Positions 1 to 6,335 of a stretch of 18,885 nucleotides of DNA are shown piece by piece (positions within the stretch are counted from its first letter, which is position 1; every line of letters begins with the position of its first letter). Source of the DNA: JANMZR01 sp031383555 (GTDB taxonomy: Bacteria; Bacteroidota; Bacteroidia; Cytophagales; Spirosomataceae). Below the pieces are notes generated by a model. That model was not told where the DNA came from. It searched no databases and saw only the letters and a program-made list of their open reading frames with translations. The translations under genes and the position numbers were made by a program. The DNA lies in the NCBI GenBank assembly GCA_031383555.1, contig JANMZR010000291.1:1-18885 (forward strand), read 5' to 3'.

Positions 1-1014
1 ACTAATGCAGCACCCAATTCAAAGGCCATGCTCGATGTGGAAAGTGCCGATAAAGGGATACTAATTCCTCGCATGAACACAACTACACGAAATGCCATTA
101 CCAGCCCACCCAATGGTTTAATGATTTACAATAACTCTACCAACAAGTTTAATTATTTTGATGGTGCAGCTTGGCAAGAAACAATTATTGGCAATCAATG
201 GGCGGTAAATGGAGCAAATATTTCTTATTCAGGTGGCAATGTTGGCATTGGTACAGCCACCCCCGCTGCATCGGCACTGTTGGATGTAAGCAGCACTACG
301 AAAGGGTTTTTATCACCAAGAATGACGGCTGCACAACGTACTTCCATTGCTACTCCTGCAGAAGGGTTACTGGTATTTCAAACAGATGGTTCAAAAGGAT
401 ATTATTATTTTATAAATGGGGGGTGGACCACTTTAACCAATGAAAAAAATTATACAAGCCTTACCATCTGCAACCAGCAATGGATGGACAGAAACCTGGA
501 TGTTACCACTTACCGAAATGGAGATACAATAGCCTATGTTACTGACCCCACAGCATGGGAAGCATTGACAACCGGCGCATGGTGTTATTATAATAATGAT
601 CCATCCAATAACGCTACTTATGGCAAACTATATAATTGGTATGCAATGAACGATCCAAGAGGACTGGCACCGACAGGCTGGCATGTACCTAGCGATGCAG
701 AATGGACAACTCTGGAAACCTGTTTAGGTGGCTCAGCAGCAGCAGGGGGCAAAATGAAGGTAACCGGCACAACAACTTGGACAACCCCAAATACAGGAGC
801 AACTAATATCAGCGGTTTTACAGGTCTGCCGGGCGGCAACCGTAACACCGTTGGAGCATTCGACGCTGTTGGTAACTTCGGCGCCTGGTGGAGTTCTACA
901 GAGAGCCTTACAACGATCGCCTGGACCCGCTTCCTGCTCTACTACGATGGCTTTATCGGCAGGACCGGCTTCAATAAGCGAGACGGGTTTTCTGTACGTT
1001 GCCTCAGGGATTAA
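1..1014 (+). CDS. FISUMP-domain surface protein with tail-type repeats, 5' end missing
   Basis: The frame is open from base 1, so the gene starts before the window; the ATG at 28 lies inside a repeat and is unlikely to be the true start. Of 337 visible residues, about 1-60 and 93-139 are two copies of a module with the pattern (A/M)LDV-S-KG-L-PRM followed by a GL-(V/I)(F/Y)...W segment, separated by a GNVGIGTATP motif common in Bacteroidota secreted tail/adhesin-like proteins. Residues about 153-337 form a FISUMP domain (Fibrobacter succinogenes major paralogous domain, C-type-lectin-like fold): WMDRNLDV, YGKLYNWYA, GWHVPSDAEWTTLE, LPGG, WWSSTE and the end GFSVRCLRD. The role is probably cell-surface binding; no ligand can be named. 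G+C rises to about 55% over bases 841-1010, against roughly 32-47% in 60-base samples upstream. The last loop has codon use like a hypervariable region (see findings). Confidence 0.85.
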   Translation, partial: TNAAPNSKAMLDVESADKGILIPRMNTTTRNAITSPPNGLMIYNNSTNKFNYFDGAAWQETIIGNQWAVNGANISYSGGNVGIGTATPAASALLDVSSTTKGFLSPRMTAAQRTSIATPAEGLLVFQTDGSKGYYYFINGGWTTLTNEKNYTSLTICNQQWMDRNLDVTTYRNGDTIAYVTDPTAWEALTTGAWCYYNNDPSNNATYGKLYNWYAMNDPRGLAPTGWHVPSDAEWTTLETCLGGSAAAGGKMKVTGTTTWTTPNTGATNISGFTGLPGGNRNTVGAFDAVGNFGAWWSSTESLTTIAWTRFLLYYDGFIGRTGFNKRDGFSVRCLRD

Positions 1015-1037
1015 TTCATCTGACAATTTGATTATTT

Positions 1038-1050
1038 ACCGCAAAGCGGT
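1038..1050 (+). terminator. Hairpin 3' of the FISUMP gene (possible terminator or DGR-type hairpin)
   Basis: ACCGC-AAA-GCGGT is a perfect 5-bp stem with a 3-nt loop, starting 24 nt after the stop codon. It is followed by an A/T-rich stretch (GAAAATATTTTAATTTTT), not by an immediate T-run, so as an intrinsic terminator it is weak. Hairpins just after the variable region are known cis elements of diversity-generating retroelements, an alternative reading because of the odd 3' end of the preceding gene. Confidence 0.4.
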
Positions 1051-1288
1051 CGAAAATATTTTAATTTTTGGCACTATTCTGCGACTTACCGTTTATAAAG
1101 CAACCTATAATTTGCTTTTGGCTATTATCCCAAGATGAGTTTCCCTTTTCAGGGGACTGGGTGTCATTTGATTTAAATAAAAGTGGCAAGAACAAAGTCT
1201 TTACACCGAAAATCGCAGCGTCCACTTTGAGAATCTCCGCTCAGGAAATATGGTCTTCAAATTCTCTAAACCTCTGTTTAATATTCTT
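1051..1288. other. Intergenic region, no gene recognised
   Basis: This is the space between the FISUMP gene (+) and the convergent aminotransferase (-). A plus-strand frame is open here but runs on into the aminotransferase on the opposite strand and resembles nothing I know. I found no copy of the FISUMP 3' end (that is, no template repeat) and no strong terminator for either gene. Confidence 0.4.
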
Positions 1289-2398
1289 CTACATCAACTC
1301 ATCCAAAGCCCCCACCAACATATTTACATGGTTTTTGGTGGCAGATTCGCCCATAATGCCAATGCGCCAAAGCTTGCCGGCAAATGCGCCTAAGCCACCA
1401 CCCACTTCAATATTGTATTTACTTAAAAGCTCGTTTCTTAAAGCTAATTCGTCATAACCTTCGGGCAAAAAAACAGAATTTAGGTTGGGCAAACGGTATT
1501 GCTCATCAACTAAAAATCTGAAACCACGCCTTTCTAATTGCATTTTTAAATATTGATGCACTTCAGCATGGCGAGCCCAACGAGCTTCTAATCCTTCTTC
1601 CAAAACGATGTTCAGGGCCTCATGAAGGGCATAAACCGATGAAATTGGAGCTGTGTGATGATAGGCCCGCTTGGAGCCTGCCCAATAATTTTTAACCATT
1701 GTTAGGTCCAAAAACCAAGATTGCACTTTGGTTTTGCGGTTGTCTAAAACTTTTACAGCAGCATCCGAAAAACTGATGGGCGATAAACCTGGAGGGGCTG
1801 AAAGACATTTTTGAGTGCCTGTATAAATGGCGTCAATTTTCCATTCATCCACTTTCAAAGGCATCCCGCAAAAGGAAGTAACGGCATCCACTACGAATAA
1901 AGCACCCGCTTCATGTACCAAATCAGAGATTTCTTTCAAAGGTTGTAAAGCACCCGTGGAGGTTTCAGCATGAACTATTGCCACCAATTTGGCTTTTGGG
2001 CATGCCAATAAGGCCTTTTTTATTTGATCTGGCTCGGTTACTTTGCCCCATTCGGTATCCACTCGGGTTACTTTTGCCCCGCAACGTTCGGCAATGTCTA
2101 CCATGCGGCCGCCAAATACACCATTGGTTACGATAATGCATTCATCCTCAGGCTCCAATAAATTCACCAAACAAGTTTCCATGCCAGCACTACCCGGTGC
2201 TGAGACTACAAAGGAAAGTGCATTTTCAGTCATAAAACATTGCTGCACCATGCTTTTCACTTGGTCCATCATTTCCACAAAAAGCGGATCTAAATGTCCA
2301 ATTAAAGGACTAGCCATTGCACGAAGTACTCTTGGATGGGCATCAGAAGGGCCAGGGCCCATTAATACTCTATTTGGAGGATTGAAATTGTAAGTCAT
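1289..2398 (-). CDS. Alanine/serine-glyoxylate aminotransferase family protein
   Basis: This is a class V, PLP-dependent aminotransferase (fold type I) of 369 aa, the usual length for the AGT family. Visible motifs: GPGPSDAHPRVL near the N-terminus (14-25); SAPGSAGME (66-74) for cofactor phosphate binding; HAETSTG (143-149); VVDAVTS (169-175), in which D171 should contact the pyridine nitrogen; TGTQKCLSAPPG (193-204), in which K197 is the Schiff-base lysine; and WRIGIMG (344-350), with an arginine placed to bind the substrate carboxylate. The expected reaction is amino transfer from alanine or serine to glyoxylate, giving glycine, in the cytosol; the exact donor cannot be told from sequence. 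The ATG at 2398 is preceded by an A-rich leader, as is usual in this phylum. The next gene upstream on the same strand is a hydroxyacid dehydrogenase 344 bp away, so a shared transcript is uncertain. Confidence 0.9.
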   Translation of the reverse strand: MTYNFNPPNRVLMGPGPSDAHPRVLRAMASPLIGHLDPLFVEMMDQVKSMVQQCFMTENALSFVVSAPGSAGMETCLVNLLEPEDECIIVTNGVFGGRMVDIAERCGAKVTRVDTEWGKVTEPDQIKKALLACPKAKLVAIVHAETSTGALQPLKEISDLVHEAGALFVVDAVTSFCGMPLKVDEWKIDAIYTGTQKCLSAPPGLSPISFSDAAVKVLDNRKTKVQSWFLDLTMVKNYWAGSKRAYHHTAPISSVYALHEALNIVLEEGLEARWARHAEVHQYLKMQLERRGFRFLVDEQYRLPNLNSVFLPEGYDELALRNELLSKYNIEVGGGLGAFAGKLWRIGIMGESATKNHVNMLVGALDELM

Positions 2399-2615
2399 TT
2401 TTTTTTATGTTTTATATTTTATCGCCACAAAGGCGCAAAGACATTAAGTTTTCTATTTATTTAAAATTAGTTAATTTATTTTTTCATATTTCAAAAATTC
2501 TTAAAGAATAAAAAATAAAGGTTATACTAAGATTCACTTGAAAAATCAATTCTAGAGTAGCCTTCGAACAAGTTCCTTCACCAGCTTTGCGGTTCAGGAT
2601 GACAGCCGTCTCACA

Positions 2616-2692
2616 CCGTGGTCTGTGGCACACAGAACACATTTCTCAAACTCAATATTTGCTTCGTGTGTCTTGTGTGCCACAAGCCACGG
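2616..2692. repeat. Paired-hairpin repeat element, copy 1
   Basis: The 77-bp element starts with CCGTGG (2616-2621) and ends with CCACGG (2687-2692). Its two arms, about 26 bp each, are inverted copies with four mismatches. Each arm is also a hairpin in itself: left GTGGTCTGTG-GCA-CACAGAACAC (2618-2640), right GTGTCTTGTG-TGC-CACAAGCCAC (2668-2690). The four arm-to-arm differences (TC/CT and GA/AG) are exactly those that keep each arm's own stem paired. A related element lies at 11636-11741. Function and family are unknown to me; it resembles REP/BIME-type or MITE-like elements in general design only. Confidence 0.75.
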
Positions 2693-2711
2693 AGGCGTTT
2701 TTATGATTGAC

Positions 2712-2742
2712 CCAATCAACCAATTCCCCATTCAACCAATTT
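2712..2742. repeat. Short degenerate repeat at the 3' end of the dehydrogenase gene
   Basis: On the minus strand the 10-mer AATTGGTTGA occurs twice with a 16-bp period directly after the stop codon of the 2743-5556 gene, followed by a third, weaker GATTGGGTCAA. It resembles the short-period repeats found elsewhere in the window but is less regular. Confidence 0.45.
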
Positions 2743-5556
2743 TCAACTCACCTCATCCAACAACTTCAAAATAGATTCATAATTCTTGCCTACGGCTTCC
2801 GACATTGCCATTTCACAGGTTTTGGACGATGAATAATAGCCGTCATAATCTGTTAAATTCACTTCATTGGCCTCAATTTTTGTGGCTGATTTTGTGAGTT
2901 CCGGATAAAAGAAACCTTTGTCACCACTCATGCCACAACAACCTGCAAATGCCGGAATATCTGCCTCTTTAGCACATGCTTTGCCAATTAATTGCAATTT
3001 AGGCATGCTTCCCATTTTATGTACAGAACATACTGGGTGAAAAACTATTTTATCCTTTGGTTTTGAAATGGTTAAATTAGGTAAAAGCTTATCGGCAGCA
3101 AAATCTATCGCATCAAAAAATGTCATTTTATCGAATTTCGCTTTGTTTTCAACAGTTAAAGTATACCGACAGGTTTTTAAAGTTTGGGTACAAGAAGTTA
3201 CGTCCATCACAATCGGAATTTTACCTGAATTGGAATCCATCCAAAGCTTTTCAATGGTTTGGTTAGCGGTAAAACTATAGGCGTCGGTATAGCCTTTTGA
3301 TGAAAATATTTGACCACAACAGCTTCCATTACCTTGCTGAGGCATGATTACCTCAATATTTGCTTTTTGGCAAACAGATAAAAAAGTATTAATTATATCA
3401 CCACCCATCATTCGAGAAATGCAGGAAGAAAAATAGACTACTTTTCCATTTCGGATGTCGGATGTTGGATGTCGGACTGATGGATCGGAAATCCCAAATC
3501 CCAAATCCGAAATCACTATTTGGTTTGTCCATAATGGAAAACTCGGCACAACATTTTTTATAGTTTTGGTAAAATTTTTCATAAAATTTTCACCAAAAAT
3601 TCTATTTAATAAAAAGCCAGATTTCAGTGCAAAACGAGTAGTATTTTCGGCAAAAGCAAAGTTTTCAGCGACTTTCAAAGCAACTTTATTTTCAAAAGCA
3701 GAATGGTTTTCATGCCTTAATCTTTTCACCAAATCACCCGTATTGATGTCAACAGGGCAGTTAGTGGCACATAAGCCATCCACTGCACAAGTTGCCAAGC
3801 CATCAAAATCAAAGTCTTTCAAAAGTGCATCTCTTGTAATGGTATCACCTGCCTCGTCTAATCGTTTTATCGCTCGGCGTACGCCAATTCTTCGGCGTGG
3901 GGTAAGGGTAACATCACGACTTGGGCAGCTTTGTTCACAAAAACCACATTCAATACATTTGTCAACCTCCTCCTCCACTATGGGCATTACTTTCAAGTTG
4001 TGCACATGGGTCAGTTTGTCTTCGGTAATAATGATGCCGGGGTTCAATAAATTGGTAGGGTCTAACAAATATTTAAGCTTTTTCATAATTTGATAAGCCT
4101 CTGTGCCCCATTCGGTTTCGATATATGCCGACACGGCCCTTCCCGAACTATGTTCGGCTTTCAAAGCACCATCATATTTATTGAGTACCAAATCAAATAA
4201 ATCATCATTAAATCTTTCGTAATGGTCAATATCTATTTGAGTGGCGTATGATTGCGAAATCACAAAATGTAAATTACCATCTTTGGCGTGCCCGAAAATG
4301 ATTCCGTTTTCATAATTGTATTTGTCGAAAAGCTTTTGCACATCCACCACAGCTTCACCCAATCGCTCTACGGGAAAGGTGAAATCTTCCATCAAAGCGG
4401 ATGTACCTTTTGCCCTCATGCCAGCAACCGATGGGTACATTCCTTTACGGATTTTCCACATAAGGGCCTGTTCAATTGGATTTTGAGTAAAATTCGGTTC
4501 AATTATTAGCGGTAATTTTGCAAAAGTATTTTTTGCCTTTTCATATTTTTCTACAAGTTTTTCGGCAGTAGTTTCTTGAAATTCACATAAAATTGAAGCT
4601 GTAGTTGCTGAAAAATCCTTAAAAAAAGCAGGAACTCCAGGCATATTTTCCACAGAACGCAAAGAGGCTCTATCCATAAACTCCAATGCGGCTGCACCCG
4701 TTTTTATCAAATAGGCAATAGCATTGCAAGCTATTTCAGGGCTCTCGAAATAGAGCATGGCCGTCATTTTATGTGGCAAGTCTGGCACAGTATTCATTAC
4801 CGCTTCGGCGATAAAAGCTAGGGTACCTTCACCACCAATAATTAAATGAGCTAAAATATCCAGCGGATGTTCATAATCAACAAAAGCGTTCATTCCATAG
4901 CCAACGGTATTTTTTTGTTTGTATTTTTTGCGAATTTTGGTAACTAAAGCAGTATTTTCTAAAACTTCGGCTCGTAATTTTCTGAGCCCATTGGCAATTT
5001 CTGAAGCTTCAGTTTCAAATCGAAAATAATCTTCAGCCTTTTCGGTATTGAAAATTTGTCCATTAGGTAACACAAAAGTGATGTATTTGAGTGTATGATA
5101 GGCATTTTGAACCACACCACAGCACATACCCGATGAGTTGTTGGATAGAATACCACCCATCATGCAGGCATTGATCGAGGCCGGATCGGGGCCAATTTTT
5201 CTGCCGTATTTTTTTAAAGCTATATTCACATTTGCCCCAATCACCGATGGCTCAATGCGGATGGTTTCACCGTTATTCTCGGGTAAAACTTTTCGCCAAT
5301 AATTGCTTAAATCAACTAAAATACCATCCGTAACTCCCTGCCCAGAAAGACTTGTGCCGCCAGCCCTAAAAGTGATATGGATATTGTTTTGATGGGAATA
5401 TTCAAATATTTTCTGAATTTCTTCAATGCAATTGGGCTGTAAAATAGCCTTGGGAATCAAATAAAAATGGCTTGCATCGCTCGCAAAGGCATATCTGTCA
5501 ATCAAACGGGTTTTCACACGCTCTTTTGGTAGTATTTTTAAAAGCGAAGATAGCAT
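2743..5556 (-). CDS. FAD- and Fe-S-binding D-2-hydroxyacid (D-lactate-type) dehydrogenase
   Basis: This 937-aa protein joins a VAO-type flavin dehydrogenase to a GlcF-like Fe-S/CCG part. Residues 1-260 are the FAD domain: FRAGGTSLSGQG (63-74), GPDPASINACMMGGILS (122-138), IIGGEGTLAF (239-248). Residues about 265-510 are the FAD-oxidase C-terminal domain with FGHAKDGNLHF (421-431), a probable metal/substrate histidine region, and AEHSSGRA. A cluster motif CIECGFCEQSCP (534-545) and CAVDGLCATNCP (590-601) suggest 4Fe-4S clusters. Two CCG modules follow: GSCCGQ (744-749) and GCCGMSG (872-878). Architecture and length fit Dld-II-type D-lactate dehydrogenases; the somewhat longer D-2-hydroxyglutarate dehydrogenase YdiJ shares the domains, so the substrate is open. 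Electrons probably pass to quinone or a cytochrome at the membrane. Residues about 682-703 are encoded by an inserted 7-bp repeat array in the linker before the first CCG module. Confidence 0.88.
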   Translation of the reverse strand: MLSSLLKILPKERVKTRLIDRYAFASDASHFYLIPKAILQPNCIEEIQKIFEYSHQNNIHITFRAGGTSLSGQGVTDGILVDLSNYWRKVLPENNGETIRIEPSVIGANVNIALKKYGRKIGPDPASINACMMGGILSNNSSGMCCGVVQNAYHTLKYITFVLPNGQIFNTEKAEDYFRFETEASEIANGLRKLRAEVLENTALVTKIRKKYKQKNTVGYGMNAFVDYEHPLDILAHLIIGGEGTLAFIAEAVMNTVPDLPHKMTAMLYFESPEIACNAIAYLIKTGAAALEFMDRASLRSVENMPGVPAFFKDFSATTASILCEFQETTAEKLVEKYEKAKNTFAKLPLIIEPNFTQNPIEQALMWKIRKGMYPSVAGMRAKGTSALMEDFTFPVERLGEAVVDVQKLFDKYNYENGIIFGHAKDGNLHFVISQSYATQIDIDHYERFNDDLFDLVLNKYDGALKAEHSSGRAVSAYIETEWGTEAYQIMKKLKYLLDPTNLLNPGIIITEDKLTHVHNLKVMPIVEEEVDKCIECGFCEQSCPSRDVTLTPRRRIGVRRAIKRLDEAGDTITRDALLKDFDFDGLATCAVDGLCATNCPVDINTGDLVKRLRHENHSAFENKVALKVAENFAFAENTTRFALKSGFLLNRIFGENFMKNFTKTIKNVVPSFPLWTNQIVISDLGFGISDPSVRHPTSDIRNGKVVYFSSCISRMMGGDIINTFLSVCQKANIEVIMPQQGNGSCCGQIFSSKGYTDAYSFTANQTIEKLWMDSNSGKIPIVMDVTSCTQTLKTCRYTLTVENKAKFDKMTFFDAIDFAADKLLPNLTISKPKDKIVFHPVCSVHKMGSMPKLQLIGKACAKEADIPAFAGCCGMSGDKGFFYPELTKSATKIEANEVNLTDYDGYYSSSKTCEMAMSEAVGKNYESILKLLDEVS
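3452..3514. repeat. In-frame array of nine 7-bp repeats inside the dehydrogenase gene
   Basis: On the plus strand the array reads as nine consecutive 7-mers in two halves: CGGATGT, CGGATGT, TGGATGT, CGGACTG, then ATGGATC, GGAAATC, CCAAATC, CCAAATC, CGAAATC. The total of 63 bp is a multiple of both 7 and 3, so the array adds 21 codons without shifting frame. It encodes a polar segment (ISDLGFGISDP and following) in the linker between the Fe-S and first CCG modules. The flanks read smoothly into each other if it is removed. Confidence 0.85.
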
Positions 5557-5671
5557 AAAGGAATAGATCGAGAATTTTAATCAAAAAATAAAATTAACAA
5601 TAAATATCGTGTTTAATATCCTGTGTTCTTCTATTTTGTTATAATTTAGAAATTAGGGTCAAAATAAATAT

Positions 5672-6331
5672 TTATTCCCAAACTTTTAACTTATTTTTTG
5701 AATCAAAAAGCAGCGTTTTGCGCTCCTCACCTTGTCTGAAATTGAGTATATTCACCTGATCGTCAAAGAGTTCCATCATGGCTATTTGTTGAATCTTGCA
5801 ACCTTTTGTAAGTAGGTCGGCAGGGAGTTCTAGATAAATCCAAGTGGCAAGATCTTCATTTTCTTTGCCGATATATTTGAAAACAATCTTTTTGTTTTGT
5901 GGTGATGTTATGGTAAAATGTTTGGAAATATAAGCTGAAACTTTGGCATCATTTTTATCGCCGTCTTGTATTTTTGTGCCTTTTGTTTTGTTTTCAGTAT
6001 CAATTGCTGTTTCAAAATCATCGGTAAAAAGTCGAACTGATATTTCGTAGGTTTTAGCTTTTGAATTGAATTCTATTTGGGTGATTGAGGTATGGAAAGC
6101 ATGTTTTAAGATATGAGATGTGAGATATGAGAAGTGAGATTTAGCATATATAATATCTGATTTGAGATTTGAGATTTGTGTTTTAGGATTGTTTGAATAA
6201 TGTAAGCTTTCACTAAAATTTGCCAGGCTAGAAAACGATTTAAAAAAAAGGGCAACAAAAATTGCCCTTTTAAAAAATAATCTTAATTTGCCTATTAAGC
6301 CTTCTAATTTCTCAAATCTCAAAACTAACAT
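5672..6331 (-). CDS. DUF6702-like protein with an aberrant N-terminal extension
   Basis: Residues 77-219 match what I know of the Bacteroidota DUF6702 family: HAFHTSITQIEFN, then EISVRLFTDDFE, then YISKHFTI, then the end with QQIAMMELFDDQVN and RKTLLFDSKNK. Function is unknown; family members usually have an N-terminal signal or membrane segment and are about 160-170 aa. Here the start ATG (6329-6331) directly follows the rseP stop TAG, and the first 76 residues look unlike the family. They are encoded by a 7-bp repeat array (residues 1-11), a sequence that forms a perfect terminator hairpin (about 19-31, FFKRAIFVALFF), and a second 7-bp array (about 51-76). The short hydrophobic stretch AIFVALFF could serve as a poor signal peptide. 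No other in-frame ATG, GTG or TTG lies between the hairpin and the conserved domain. The gene may be intact with odd insertions, or may have lost its true 5' end. Confidence 0.65.
   Translation of the reverse strand: MLVLRFEKLEGLIGKLRLFFKRAIFVALFFKSFSSLANFSESLHYSNNPKTQISNLKSDIIYAKSHFSYLTSHILKHAFHTSITQIEFNSKAKTYEISVRLFTDDFETAIDTENKTKGTKIQDGDKNDAKVSAYISKHFTITSPQNKKIVFKYIGKENEDLATWIYLELPADLLTKGCKIQQIAMMELFDDQVNILNFRQGEERKTLLFDSKNKLKVWE
6111..6180. repeat. Array of ten degenerate 7-bp repeats in the DUF6702 gene
   Basis: On the plus strand ten consecutive 7-mers run as ATATGAG, ATGTGAG, ATATGAG, AAGTGAG, ATTTAGC, ATATATA, ATATCTG, ATTTGAG, ATTTGAG, ATTTGTG. As in the array at 3452-3514 there are two halves with different unit consensus and a degenerate middle. 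It lies immediately before the codons of the conserved DUF6702 domain. Confidence 0.8.
6242..6277 (-). terminator. Strong intrinsic terminator, probably of rseP, inside the DUF6702 frame
   Basis: On the minus strand the stem AAAAGGGCAA (6271-6262) pairs perfectly with TTGCCCTTTT (6255-6246) across a 6-nt loop, and the T-tract runs to eight Ts at 6249-6242. This is a textbook rho-independent terminator about 60 nt after the rseP stop codon. It lies within the first 31 codons of the next reading frame, so it should limit read-through into the DUF6702 domain. Confidence 0.85.
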
Positions 6332-6335
6332 CTAA
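6301..6335. repeat. Array of five 7-bp repeats at the rseP/DUF6702 junction
   Basis: Five 7-mers on the plus strand: CTTCTAA, TTTCTCA, AATCTCA, AAACTAA, CATCTAA. The array contains the rseP stop codon and the ATG of the next frame. Its 14-mer at 6310-6323 is the exact reverse complement of 6161-6174 in the other array, so the terminator between them is bracketed by an inverted repeat. Confidence 0.7.

Larger units (their letters stand above)
2399..2742. other. 344-bp intergenic region with repeats
   Basis: There is no credible gene. From 2399 to about 2540 the DNA is A/T-rich leader of the aminotransferase gene. Around 2560-2607 lies a sequence with the phrase GGTTCAGGATGACA, of a kind I have seen scattered between genes in Bacteroidota. 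2616-2692 is a paired-hairpin element (separate entry). 2712-2742 holds degenerate AATTGGTTGA repeats (separate entry). Confidence 0.6.

Noticed and set aside
1051..1288. Search for a DGR template repeat next to the FISUMP gene
   Set aside because: No segment similar to the FISUMP 3' end occurs here or elsewhere in the window on either strand, so a complete DGR cannot be claimed.
1068..1457. Plus-strand open frame of 129 codons overlapping the aminotransferase end
   Set aside because: More than a third lies antisense to the well-supported aminotransferase, and the rest resembles no known protein; the AT-rich gap explains an open frame.
3452..3514. Repeat arrays considered as a CRISPR
   Set aside because: Units are 7 bp in tandem with no spacers, and no cas genes are present.
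3455..4093. Plus-strand open frame of 212 codons within the dehydrogenase gene
   Set aside because: It is wholly antisense to a conserved multidomain enzyme, and its residues show no family motifs.
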